Source of the DNA: Butyribacter intestini
GTDB taxonomy: Bacteria > Bacillota > Clostridia > Lachnospirales > Lachnospiraceae
NCBI GenBank assembly: GCA_001414325.1
Contig: LLKB01000001.1
Coordinates: 758,437 to 822,436 of the forward strand
Direction: 5' to 3'
Length of the DNA: 64,000 nucleotides
In this document: positions 53,038 to 60,842 of the stretch, piece by piece
Layout: the number at the start of each line of letters is the position of its first letter
Position numbering within the stretch: position 1 is the stretch's first letter
Position numbers and translations under genes: made by a program
The notes under the pieces: model-generated
What the model was told of the DNA's origin: nothing
Databases searched by the model: none
The model's input: only the letters and a program-made list of their open reading frames with translations

Positions 53038-53092
53038 CGTTATGGAGAAAATACGTCATTTGTTATGAAGTCAAAGTGAAAGGAGCACAGCA

Positions 53093-53314
53093 ATGAATGA
53101 ATCAACGAAGAAAGATAGATATGAGGATGCAAAAAAGTTTGTAAGATATTCAGATGGTGCAAAAATGTACAGTATGGGAATGACAAAATTTCAAGAAGTG
53201 GCTAAGGATGCCAAGGCTTGTTATAAAATTGGTCAGCTTGTACTTGTTAATACAGAAATATTGGATAAGTATCTTGAAACTTTTCATATTACAGATTCTG
53301 AGTTTTATAAGTAG
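53093..53314 (+). CDS. DUF6462-family small protein
   Basis: 73 residues with AAAGGAG ten bases upstream. KKFVRYSDGAKMYSMGMTKF, QEVAKDAKACYKIGQLVLVN and YLETFHIT repeat the pattern of the protein at 50878 closely. It is the first of three tightly spaced genes of this family. Role unknown; the excisionase-like fold suggests DNA binding. Confidence 0.7.
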   Translation: MNESTKKDRYEDAKKFVRYSDGAKMYSMGMTKFQEVAKDAKACYKIGQLVLVNTEILDKYLETFHITDSEFYK

Positions 53315-53322
53315 GTGATGTT

Positions 53323-53781
53323 ATGGTAAATACATTGAGTGGTTCAGTTTGTGCCTATAGAAAAGAAACTGTAAAACCAAGATTTATTCGTATTGATGAG
53401 GTAATGGCTTTATTAGATGTAACACAAGATGAGGCAATGGATATAGCGTTGGCTGCTGGAGCAAGATATCAGCTTGCAAAGATTATATTAGTACGTAAGG
53501 AAAGGTTGATGAAATTTATGAAACATTCTGCAAGAGTTCCTAGTTCAAATAAAATTGTGGAAAAGAAGTTTGTGAGAATCGGAGAGGGTTCAATGACTTA
53601 CAGCATAGGACATCATAGATTTATCGAAATGGCTAGAGCAGCTGGAGCTGTATATAAGATAGGCGAAGCAAAAGGAAATACTATTCTGATTAATCTGGAG
53701 GTGTTTGATGAATATATGGAGCAATTCAGAGAATCGCCAACAGAAATGAAACATCCATTGCCAAATGTGAAAGGAGACTGA
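53323..53781 (+). CDS. Tandem DUF6462 protein with two domains
   Basis: 152 residues. Residues about 17-62 (PRFIRIDEVMALLDVTQDE, ARYQLAKIILVRKERL) are a diverged copy and residues about 80-140 (KKFVRIGEGSMTYSIGHHRF, GAVYKIGEAKGNTILIN, YMEQFRES) are a second copy of the same domain. Eight bases separate it from the gene before and three from the next, so all three are one operon. Two domains in one chain would bind DNA as a built-in dimer. Confidence 0.65.
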   Translation: MVNTLSGSVCAYRKETVKPRFIRIDEVMALLDVTQDEAMDIALAAGARYQLAKIILVRKERLMKFMKHSARVPSSNKIVEKKFVRIGEGSMTYSIGHHRFIEMARAAGAVYKIGEAKGNTILINLEVFDEYMEQFRESPTEMKHPLPNVKGD

Positions 53782-53784
53782 TGA

Positions 53785-54069
53785 ATGAGTTACTCATATA
53801 AGTGCTATTCAGATACAAAGGATTTTATGAAAAAATTTGTCAATGCAGAGGAAGGAGCGATTATTTATGGGATAAGTAAATCGAGAATCATAGTAATTGC
53901 GAGAGAGGCAGGAGCAGTCTATAAAGTCGGTAATTCAGCATTAATCAATACGGAATTATTTGAAAAATATCTTGAACTATTCAGAGAGCCGGCAAGAGAA
54001 CTGCCTAAGCATACATGGAACAAATTAAAGGAAATGACAAATACACCAAAAACTGGTGAAAATTCGTAA
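53785..54069 (+). CDS. DUF6462-family small protein
   Basis: 94 residues with AAGGAG upstream. KKFVNAEEGAIIYGISKSRI, VIAREAGAVYKVGNSALIN and YLELFREPARELPK repeat the family pattern, with a longer C-terminal tail. Last gene of the triplet; a structured noncoding region follows. Confidence 0.65.
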   Translation: MSYSYKCYSDTKDFMKKFVNAEEGAIIYGISKSRIIVIAREAGAVYKVGNSALINTELFEKYLELFREPARELPKHTWNKLKEMTNTPKTGENS

Positions 54070-54210
54070 AAATACACCAGTGGTGTCACTTCCGTAAAAT
54101 TAAAGTGCATTGTAGAATATCAATTGTCCAAGAGAGATTGGACATAACAATTGAATAATCAGTTACAGATTTGCAAAGTAGTTTGCACTACAGAATTTCT
54201 GTAGGTAGTA
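54070..54210 (+). other. Three small hairpins between DUF6462 genes and the structured region
   Basis: ACACCA/TGGTGT (54074-54086), TGCAAA/TTTGCA (54172-54187) and CTACAGAA/TTCTGTAG (54188-54204) are adjacent dyads, and CAATTGTCCA...TGGACATAACAATTG (54121-54153) forms a larger stem. They may be the 5' part of the RNA that follows or operator sites. Confidence 0.4.
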
Positions 54211-54612
54211 AAATTACGGGGCATGTACCTGGAGGATGAAAGTCACAGCTATCATATTAGTAGTCTGATGGATCGAAAGATGAAGGGCGAGAAGCTGGAT
54301 GGAAATCTGGTAAAAGGGCGCAAGAGATCCGGTGGATCTCTGCTCTGCGCGGACCGAAGCGAAGCGTAGACCGGCATGTTGCGTAAGGATAATTAACCAC
54401 AGAGGGCGAGAAGTTCGTCCTTATCCTCAAAAGGCTAAAAGAGGAGATAGTGCTTCTGATAATTCAGAAGGGCGTCGTGAAACACATTTTGTGGCTCGTC
54501 TGTAACTCCCGGAGGTGAGAACACCTCTTTGTACACGGGGCGATATAGGAGTCTAGAAGACTGGCGTGTACCTACATGCTTAGCATTAAGCATAGCCATG
54601 TAGACTATATCA
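54211..54612 (+). ncRNA. Large structured noncoding RNA candidate
   Basis: About 400 bases with no open frame, higher G+C than its flanks and many hairpins: AGAGATCC/GGATCTCT near 54326, AAGGATAA/TTATCCT around 54385-54425, CTTCTGA/TCAGAAG near 54455, GAGGTG/CACCTC near 54511, GTACAC/GTGTAC enclosing AGTCT/AGACT near 54530-54570, and TACATG/CATGTA enclosing GCTTA/TAAGC near 54573-54603. Size and complexity recall large ornate bacterial RNAs such as ROOL or GOLLD that travel with mobile elements, but I cannot assign it to a class. It lacks group I or group II intron landmarks. Confidence 0.55.
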
Positions 54613-54666
54613 CTTCCAAATTCAAATTCTGTCTATATGGCAACTAATTTGAAGGAGGATAAAGTG

Positions 54667-54816
54667 ATGATGGGATTTAGCATAGCATTAATAATTATTG
54701 TTCTTATCGTATTGTATTCGTTAGCTAGGACGGCAGGAGAGTCGGACAGGACAATGGAACAGATAAGAGAGCAATCACTCCTTGGAAGGGAGGAGAGCTC
54801 TGGTGGGAACAGTTGA
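54667..54816 (+). CDS. Small single-span membrane protein
   Basis: 49 residues with GAAGGAGG upstream. The sequence starts MMGFSIALIIIVLIVLYSLA, one membrane helix, followed by a charged tail (RTAGESDRTMEQIREQSLL). It overlaps the next gene by 14 bases. No family recognised; it is likely a small accessory membrane protein of the element. Confidence 0.6.
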   Translation: MMGFSIALIIIVLIVLYSLARTAGESDRTMEQIREQSLLGREESSGGNS

Positions 54817-55057
54817 AAAAAGAGATAAGCATAAGAAACGCAGGTTTGTATCTCCAGAAGAAAAGCTTGAAAGAGAATTAAAAGATTGTATGCATTGTAG
54901 ATTCTTCTGGGGACATAACAACAGATGTGCCAATGGAACATGTTGTAAACCATCTAAGAAAAAAGAACAGAAACTTCCGACGGAATGTGTCGGATGTCCA
55001 TATTATCAAGGGAATGGTTATTGTTTTCCTTGTATGCGAAAGCTGATAGGAAAGTAG
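54803..55057 (+). CDS. Small cysteine-rich zinc-ribbon-like protein
   Basis: 84 residues from GTG 54803, with GGGAGGAG seven bases upstream. After a basic start (KRDKHKKRRF) it has eight Cys in paired knuckles: CMHC, CANGTC-C, CVGC and CFPC, typical of zinc-binding folds. It overlaps the preceding gene and is followed after nine bases by the parM-like gene, so it belongs to that operon. It may bind nucleic acid; the family is unknown. Confidence 0.6.
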   Translation: MGTVEKRDKHKKRRFVSPEEKLERELKDCMHCRFFWGHNNRCANGTCCKPSKKKEQKLPTECVGCPYYQGNGYCFPCMRKLIGK

Positions 55058-55066
55058 GTGGTTAAG

Positions 55067-56029
55067 ATGTTCAAGTGTCTGTTTAAGAAGAAAGGATGTG
55101 CAAAACACATGAATAACAAGTTAGAAGTAATCGGCATTGATCATGGATGGTCAATGATGAAAACAATCTCTCAGGTATTTGTCACAGGTGTTAAGGAGAT
55201 TACAACAACTCCGGCACTTTTCGGCGATGTACTTGAGTATGAAGGAAAGTTCTATAAGGTTGGAACTGTGAGGCAGGAAGTAAAGGATACAAAGGTCGAA
55301 GATGACAGCTTTTATCTTCTCACTCTTGCAGCAGTTGCTAAGGAACTTAAAAGAAGAGGTCTTGCAGAGGCAAAGGTATTTCTTGCTGTAGGACTTCCAC
55401 TTACAAGATTTGGAGCTGAGAAGAATGACTTTATCAAGTACCTGACAAAGAATAAGCGTGTAAGCTTTAAATATGAGAATGAGTCATATCATATTGAAAT
55501 TGATGATGTGGCAGTATTTCCTCAGTGTTATGCAGCAGTAGTTGACAAGATACCTGCTATGACAAAGAAGACGCTGATAGTAGATATCGGTAGCTGGACA
55601 ATAGATATTATGCCGGTAATCAACAAGTCACCGGATGAATCAAAGTGTGTGACGATTCCCAAAGGTCTTATTACCTGTATGCGTTCTATCAATGAGCAGT
55701 GTGTAAGACAGCTTAACGGAGAGATAGACGAGTCAGAGATACAGAACATCATGCGATATGGCAGGTCAGATATTGATGATGAATACTTTGCCATTATTAA
55801 GGCAGAGATAGAGGATTTTGTTGATAAGGTGTATAACTCAATCCGTGAGTTTGGGTATAACTTAAAGACTACACCGATTGTATTTGTCGGTGGCGGGGCA
55901 GTTGTGATGAAGAATTTTGGTAGTCACGATGCCAAGAACATTTCCTATAACCTTGATGTAAAGGCAAATGCAAGAGGATATGAGCAGCTTGCCACAATGG
56001 GACTTAAAAGCACTAAGCGATTATCATAA
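55067..56029 (+). CDS. parM: ParM/StbA-family actin-like segregation ATPase
   Basis: 320 residues from the ATG with AGGTGG upstream; ATG 55109 is an alternative. Actin-fold landmarks are GIDHGWSMMKT (phosphate 1), FLAVGLPLTRFG, LIVDIGSWTIDIM (phosphate 2) and VFVGGGAVVM (adenosine motif). Such proteins form filaments that push plasmid copies apart; in an ICE they would stabilise an excised circular form that replicates. A small ribbon-helix-helix gene follows directly, matching the parM-parR pair. This is the first clue that the right-hand element has an extrachromosomal phase. Confidence 0.8.
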   Translation: MFKCLFKKKGCAKHMNNKLEVIGIDHGWSMMKTISQVFVTGVKEITTTPALFGDVLEYEGKFYKVGTVRQEVKDTKVEDDSFYLLTLAAVAKELKRRGLAEAKVFLAVGLPLTRFGAEKNDFIKYLTKNKRVSFKYENESYHIEIDDVAVFPQCYAAVVDKIPAMTKKTLIVDIGSWTIDIMPVINKSPDESKCVTIPKGLITCMRSINEQCVRQLNGEIDESEIQNIMRYGRSDIDDEYFAIIKAEIEDFVDKVYNSIREFGYNLKTTPIVFVGGGAVVMKNFGSHDAKNISYNLDVKANARGYEQLATMGLKSTKRLS

Positions 56030-56040
56030 GGAGGCTGATG

Positions 56041-56487
56041 ATGGGAAGAAGACTTGAATATGAAGTAAAAACTTCTGTCCGCCTCAACATGAGCAATCCT
56101 CAGCATGTGAAAATCAATGATGTGATTCAGAACCTTGATCCGAAGATTTTCAAATCTAAGAATCAGTTCATCATAGATGCGATTCAGTTTTACATTGATA
56201 ATTATGGAAAAGAAACCTTTGTTATCAAGAAGAAGGAAAAAGAGAGGGCTGAATATATCCGGTCAGAAGATATTGATGACATTAAGGAAGAAGTCATTGA
56301 AGCAGCAACCAATGAGGCTAGGAAAGAGGTCATAAGGCTGTTAGGCGGAGTGATATCCGGGATGAATGTTGGTCAGCCGGTAATAATGCAGGCAGCCAAT
56401 AGTGAAGCACAAGAACCTACAGAAGATGTTATGGACGATGCAGATGTTGCAGGACTTGCAATGGGATGGATGTCGAAAGGAGACTGA
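56041..56487 (+). CDS. ParR-like ribbon-helix-helix centromere-binding protein
   Basis: 148 residues. The N-terminal half (SVRLNMSNPQHVKINDVIQ and KSKNQFIIDAIQFYIDN) is a ribbon-helix-helix; the C-terminal half is acidic and coiled-coil-like (DIDDIKEEVIEAATNEARKE), the region that contacts ParM in ParR proteins. AAGGAGG precedes it 12 bases after parM. A centromere site was not identified; repeats near 54070-54210 are candidates. Confidence 0.65.
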   Translation: MGRRLEYEVKTSVRLNMSNPQHVKINDVIQNLDPKIFKSKNQFIIDAIQFYIDNYGKETFVIKKKEKERAEYIRSEDIDDIKEEVIEAATNEARKEVIRLLGGVISGMNVGQPVIMQAANSEAQEPTEDVMDDADVAGLAMGWMSKGD

Positions 56488-56492
56488 TTATT

Positions 56493-56666
56493 ATGAGAAG
56501 AGTTATGGAAGCCGTAGGAACAGTGATTTTAGAGATACTCAAGTGGATATTAAGGATAATTCTTGGAGCTTTGAAGCTGGTCTTAGGACTTGCCAGAATA
56601 ATTCTTCTTCTATTCGCTATGGTGGCAAGGGTATTTCTTTCATTCGTAAGAATGGGCACATTCTGA
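56493..56666 (+). CDS. Small very hydrophobic membrane peptide
   Basis: 57 residues with AAAGGAG upstream, six bases after the parR-like gene. After MRRVMEAVGT the chain is nearly all Ile/Leu/Val with a few Arg/Lys spaced about every ten residues (EILKWILRII, GALKLVLGLARIILLL), so it would lie in or on the membrane as an amphipathic helix. It could be a toxin, a bacteriocin-like peptide or a structural membrane factor. No family recognised. Confidence 0.55.
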   Translation: MRRVMEAVGTVILEILKWILRIILGALKLVLGLARIILLLFAMVARVFLSFVRMGTF

Positions 56667-56682
56667 GAGGAGGTGAGCATAT

Positions 56683-56760
56683 ATGCAGGCAAAGGGTTTA
56701 TTCTTGAATTATAAGAAAAACAGACGACTTATGCAGTATTTCTTTAAAATAAGTGTTGTC
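56683..56760 (+). pseudogene. 5' fragment of a gene interrupted by the DUF6431 transposon
   Basis: An ATG with GGAGG nine bases upstream starts MQAKGLFLNYKKNRRLMQY and runs into the left end of the transposon after 26 codons, where it meets a stop a little further in. The rest of the gene was not found on the right side. Confidence 0.45.
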
Positions 56761-56938
56761 CGTCAAATTAGATGCACCTGCTCCATGCAGATTAGATGCA
56801 TCTGATTTAGATCTTATTTGTTATGCATCCGCAGATTGTCTGCACCAACATCTGCAAGTTATCTGATCGACATAAAAAATGATGCAGATTAAGAGATCAG
56901 GGAAAATACAATAAAAGCAGGCTGCCCTGCTTTTACTG

Positions 56939-57739
56939 CTAAATCTCATTATTATTGATTGCCTGCATGACGATCTCTGCAGTAATCATGTCACTTTTTT
57001 TAGAGTCTCCAATCAGAAGACAACTATTGCATAGATTGTTGATGATACGAGGTGTTCCATCAGATGCATTTAAGATGGCTTCAAGTGCTGCGTCTTCAAA
57101 GATTGCCCTGGTTGCACCTGCTCTTTGAAGCTTATCGAGGACATAAGATCTGCCTTCTTCTTTTGTAAATGCAGGAAGTTCATAATTCATGATGATCCTC
57201 TGACGGAATGGCTCATGCACACTCAGGCGAAGTGTAGCGTTAAGTGATGGAAGTCCTGACAGGAGAACAACAGCACGATCCCTGGAATCCATCTCAAAGT
57301 TAAACAACAGCTTAAAATCATTCAGAATGGCAGAACTGATATAGTTCGCTTCATCAATGATGATTACTGGAGTTTTCCTTTTCTCAACAGAGAGCCTTGT
57401 GAGCTCTTCCTGAATTACCCGGAAGTTATCTGGTTTTCGGTAGTGGGCCTGCGCACCAAGTTCTGTGGCAAGATTCCGATAAAAATCATTGGGGCTAAAA
57501 GTGGAAAAACAGGTATAGACTACTTTGTATTGTGAGTTATTTAAGGTTTGTACCCATTTCCTGATTGCGGTTGTTTTTCCGCGGCCGGGGCTGCCGGTAA
57601 GCAGTCCAAAGCCCTTTGTTTTTGCAAGATAGTCCAGCCGGAATAAAACTTCTTTGGATTCGTCTGTTGATACAAAGATTTCTTTGGAATTCTTTAGGAA
57701 AGGATTGAATTCCAAACCATAGCGGATCGTATAATCCAT
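56939..57739 (-). CDS. AAA ATPase of the transposon (TniB/ExeA-like)
   Basis: 266 residues. P-loop LLTGSPGRGKTTAIRKW near residue 37 and Walker B VIIIDEANYIS near 123, with sensor-like VVLLSGLPSL near 160 and a C-terminal winged-helix-like region (RIINNLCNSCLLIGDSK). It follows the transposase directly (its start is the last base of the transposase stop), so the two are co-translated. By analogy with MuB/TniB it selects target DNA and activates the transposase. Confidence 0.8.
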   Translation of the reverse strand: MDYTIRYGLEFNPFLKNSKEIFVSTDESKEVLFRLDYLAKTKGFGLLTGSPGRGKTTAIRKWVQTLNNSQYKVVYTCFSTFSPNDFYRNLATELGAQAHYRKPDNFRVIQEELTRLSVEKRKTPVIIIDEANYISSAILNDFKLLFNFEMDSRDRAVVLLSGLPSLNATLRLSVHEPFRQRIIMNYELPAFTKEEGRSYVLDKLQRAGATRAIFEDAALEAILNASDGTPRIINNLCNSCLLIGDSKKSDMITAEIVMQAINNNEI

Positions 57740-58983
57740 TAGTCGTCACCTCCATAAAGACGTGGTTTTTCACGTTTGATATCCGCGTTTTCAACTTTGT
57801 TTAAAAGGCGGATCGGGGTAAGCGTACCATCTGCTTCAACGACATAGATAGATTCCATATCAGGAGAATAACGGAGTTTGATCCTCTGTTTTGCAAAACG
57901 GTAATCCACCTCATACTCGATGTGGTCAATCGTAACTACACAGTCAATGGAAACACGACGCTCTAACTCCAGTAGGAATAACTGGTCAATCTTATCTTCT
58001 GGTAAGCGTAGGAAACAGTCCGGCTCGCTAAAGTAGCGCTCTTGTGGACTTCTTCCATTTAGGGAAGAATGAATCCTCTGGTTATACTGGGAGACATAGG
58101 TATAAAGACTGCCACGAAGCTTGTCAAGAGTGTGAAAATCTCTCATATCAAGGCCTGCCATCCACTGGTCTTTCATGGTACGGAACCAACGCTCCACCTT
58201 GGCCTTCTGGGTTGGCGTATACGGCTGGTCATAATGAACTGTAGACCCGATACGTGCGGCAAGCAGATCCATCTGTTTATTCTTATAGGAACTGCCATTA
58301 TCGAAGTTGAATAACTTTGGAACACCAAACTTTGCAACTGCTGATTTCATGACAGACATGAGATTGACGAAGTTATCATTGAAAAAGACATCAATGCCAA
58401 CAATGTAGCGGCTGGCGTCATCAATGAGGGCAATCACATATACCTTATGCTTTTTGCCGTCTTCTGTTTTCAGGTAAGGGCCAACACTGCTGTCACCGCA
58501 CCATACCTCATTGACATGGGCACGTTCATAACGACGCATATCCTGATTGTTTGTCGTCTTTTCTTTTAAAGCAAGGTTGTTTAAGAAACGGTTTACGGTG
58601 GATTCTGACAGTTCATTACGGCTCGTGGATCCATTTGTGCACAACTGACGGAAGATAGCAGCAGCAGACATACGGGGATAGGTTGTTTTCAGATATCGGA
58701 TCTGTTCCTCAAGGTCAGGGTCGATCTTTCTGGAAGTTCCCTCGTCGCTGCGGCTGGAAGGGAGCAGAGCATCAAAACCATTCTTCTGATAGTGCTGGTA
58801 CCAGCGTTTGATGGATGTCGGTGCCGGATGGATGAAGGATCCGTTTGGATGGAGTGCACCACGTGCAGAGGCCGCACGAAAGTAAGCCTCCTTGGATCTG
58901 TACTCATCCGGGAGACCAACAATCAGTGGTGAGATCATGGAATACCGCATCAAAGCGATATCCTGTGCTAATTCCTGTTTCAT
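57739..58983 (-). CDS. DDE transposase with integrase core (rve)
   Basis: 414 residues. An N-terminal helix-turn-helix (SIKRWYQHYQKNGFDALLP) and a second one (AIFRQLCTNGSTSRNELS) precede the integrase core with DDE residues in EVWCGDSSVGPY, FNFDNGSSYK and TQKAKVERWFRTM. A beta domain follows (CVVTIDHIEYEVDYRFAKQRI). The layout matches TniA/MuA-type transposases rather than simple IS481. The frame is intact. Confidence 0.85.
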   Translation of the reverse strand: MKQELAQDIALMRYSMISPLIVGLPDEYRSKEAYFRAASARGALHPNGSFIHPAPTSIKRWYQHYQKNGFDALLPSSRSDEGTSRKIDPDLEEQIRYLKTTYPRMSAAAIFRQLCTNGSTSRNELSESTVNRFLNNLALKEKTTNNQDMRRYERAHVNEVWCGDSSVGPYLKTEDGKKHKVYVIALIDDASRYIVGIDVFFNDNFVNLMSVMKSAVAKFGVPKLFNFDNGSSYKNKQMDLLAARIGSTVHYDQPYTPTQKAKVERWFRTMKDQWMAGLDMRDFHTLDKLRGSLYTYVSQYNQRIHSSLNGRSPQERYFSEPDCFLRLPEDKIDQLFLLELERRVSIDCVVTIDHIEYEVDYRFAKQRIKLRYSPDMESIYVVEADGTLTPIRLLNKVENADIKREKPRLYGGDD

Positions 58984-59046
58984 TTGAAGTCCTCTCTTTC
59001 ATTTTTTCTTAAGTATAGAAGGGATCGGGAGAGGTTTCCTGTAAGG

Positions 59047-59568
59047 CTATGTGGGTGTATGAAATAAGATATTTGGGGTCTGTCTTATCTGCATGAACTG
59101 GTTCATAAAAAGTGAAAAACACAGCTTTACAAGACGGGATGGGAAGGATAAATCAACCCGAAAGGAACGGATCTTCTGCATCCAGTGCATTATATAGCGT
59201 TTGGTGATGGAGGCAATAAGATTTTCATCAATAGAAGGAGTTCTGTCCATGATCTGTTTAAAATCTCCGGTATCTTCATAAGCAGATATGATAGCAGCCT
59301 GCTCCTGTAAGGATACCTGGGAATAAGGCACAAGCTGGGAAGGAAGCAGAGCATGGGTTTTACCACAGTGAGAGCATTTAACCCTGCAGATAGATAAAGT
59401 GATTTCAGAATCATTTTCCTTGAGGGAACGGGGATAGTAGCCATGAATGGTTAAACATCCTGAATGGCCACAAGTACACTGTAACAGATGGAACTGTAAG
59501 GTGTTGATAAGATTTTCGTAAGTTTTTTGATTTAACGGATTGTCAAAAGGTACTGTAATTGTTATCAT
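59047..59568 (-). CDS. DUF6431 zinc-finger protein of the transposon
   Basis: 173 residues. CTCGHSGCLTIHGYYPRSLK and CRVKCSHCGKTHALLPSQLVP form the Cys4-type zinc finger of DUF6431, followed by a helix-turn-helix-like EQAAIISAYEDTGDFKQIM. It is the first gene of the transposon transcript and probably recognises the ends or the target. Function in transposition is inferred from constant co-occurrence with the two genes above. Confidence 0.7.
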   Translation of the reverse strand: MITITVPFDNPLNQKTYENLINTLQFHLLQCTCGHSGCLTIHGYYPRSLKENDSEITLSICRVKCSHCGKTHALLPSQLVPYSQVSLQEQAAIISAYEDTGDFKQIMDRTPSIDENLIASITKRYIMHWMQKIRSFRVDLSFPSRLVKLCFSLFMNQFMQIRQTPNILFHTPT

Positions 59569-59817
59569 AGCGTTGGTGCAGCATCTCCCTGTTTAAGGAT
59601 GTAGTGGTGCATCGGATTGTTATGATAGCAGGTGTCAAACTTTGGTCGGGGAGATACCTGCTATTCTTGTAACTTTGATATGATAACACAAGAAGGTACC
59701 GGTTCAAACACTCTGCTGTAAAAAACATCAGAATATCTGAGTCAGTACCTTCATTTAATTTGACTGATATAAGAATGATTTGGAGCACCAAGGGTGCTGG
59801 ATAACAAATAAGAGAGC

Positions 59818-59888
59818 TGGTATAATGAAAGGAGTTTAAGATGCACAGAATACGGGACAGTCCTATGTGTCCCGTGCATTACAGATAA
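59818..59888 (+). promoter_or_regulatory. Extended -10 promoter and a 15-residue leader peptide
   Basis: TGGTATAAT at 59818-59826, AAGGAG at 59829-59834 and an ATG at 59841 that opens 15 codons (MHRIRDSPMCPVHYR, stop 59886-59888). Inside is a stem CGGGACA/TGTCCCG (59853-59859 with 59868-59874). The leader lies 75 bases before the lipoprotein, whose own start region can pair CCGCAAG with CTTGCGG. It may be an attenuation or translation-control region. Confidence 0.4.
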
Positions 59889-59962
59889 ATAGTTCACCGC
59901 AAGGGTGGATGGCACGGAACACAAAGCCCGTCCCTCTTGCGGAGAAGGGATGGGTGATTACT

Positions 59963-60751
59963 ATGAAGAAGATAAGTATTATCTTATTATCCGCAGTACT
60001 GGTCTTTTCAATGGCTGCCTGTAATGGTGGTAAGGAAAAGGCTGATAATCAGACAGAGAAACAGACGGAAAGCATAAAGCCAACTGAAGAAGTAGCAATG
60101 GCAACGGAAGCTGTCACAGAGGTCACAACCGAAGCTGGAAGTGAAGAGACAGAGAAAGATATTGCAGAGGCTAAAGATTCAGAAGAGAAGACTGATAAGG
60201 AAGATAACCAGTCCGCTGATAATGAAACTACTTCAAAGCAGGAAGAAAAGCCAAAGCAGAATGACGAGCCGGAACAGAAAGCTCCTGTAAATGATAATGA
60301 GGAAGCTGGCGGAAATCAGAGTAATGCAGGTAATGGTGGTCAGACTACAGACAGTCCGAAAGACAATGTGAGCAATCCACAGCCTGCATCCGTGGCATAC
60401 AGTCCACAGAATGTTGTGTCACTTGCAACAGCAAAGTGTCAGGCAGGAGGGATGATTACCACACAGCAGAATTTACAGAACCATTTGAATGATGGCAGTA
60501 TCACGCAGGAAGAGTACAATGAGTATTATCCTTACGATGGTATGGAAGGCTCTTATTACAGTGTGTTTGTAGAGACAGACCTCAACAAAGCAAGTACCAT
60601 TGATGGACAGCGGTTATCATCTGAGGATGCAATCGCAGAATATATTGCAAGTATGTTACTTTTGGAAACAGATCCGGTATTCTACATCAGTTATGATGGA
60701 GTTTACACGACAGGCGGCACAGACTATTACGAGTTTCGATGTCACAGATAA
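59963..60751 (+). CDS. Lipoprotein with long acidic linker
   Basis: 262 residues. The signal peptide ISIILLSAVLVFSMAAC has the lipobox SMAAC, so the mature protein is attached to the outer face of the membrane at Cys20. Residues about 25-150 are a Glu/Thr/Lys/Gln-rich spacer crossing the wall; residues about 165-262 form a small domain (VSLATAKCQAGGMITTQQNL to YYEFRCHR). No known domain found. It stands directly before the giant adhesin, as lipoproteins of the ICE surface module often do. Confidence 0.65.
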   Translation: MKKISIILLSAVLVFSMAACNGGKEKADNQTEKQTESIKPTEEVAMATEAVTEVTTEAGSEETEKDIAEAKDSEEKTDKEDNQSADNETTSKQEEKPKQNDEPEQKAPVNDNEEAGGNQSNAGNGGQTTDSPKDNVSNPQPASVAYSPQNVVSLATAKCQAGGMITTQQNLQNHLNDGSITQEEYNEYYPYDGMEGSYYSVFVETDLNKASTIDGQRLSSEDAIAEYIASMLLLETDPVFYISYDGVYTTGGTDYYEFRCHR

Positions 60752-60777
60752 ATAAAAACGAATAGAAGCAGAAGGAA

Positions 60778-60815
60778 GAAAGATGTAAGCCATAAACTTA
60801 TGTCTTTCTTTTTTT
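60778..60815 (+). terminator. Terminator after the lipoprotein gene
   Basis: GAAAGATGTAAG (60778-60789) pairs with CTTATGTCTTTC (60797-60808) using G-U pairs, followed by seven T. Confidence 0.65.
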
Positions 60816-60842
60816 ATGCGTAAATTAAGGAGGAAAGAGCAC

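Larger units (their letters stand above)
56761..59765. mobile_element. Three-gene DDE transposon (DUF6431, DDE transposase, AAA ATPase)
   Basis: The ends share GTCAAATTA(A/G)ATG in inverted orientation: 56762-56774 on the left, and 59752-59764 on the right (as CATTTAATTTGAC). Inside the left end ATTAGATGCA occurs twice (56767-56776 and 56791-56800), typical multiple transposase-binding sites. The three genes are on the minus strand. The DDE-plus-ATPase pair resembles Mu/Tn7-like TniA/TniB systems. No target duplication was found. Confidence 0.7.

Noticed and set aside
54211-54612. Group I or group II intron
   Set aside because: No conserved intron ends, no domain V-like hairpin and no P7-type core were seen.
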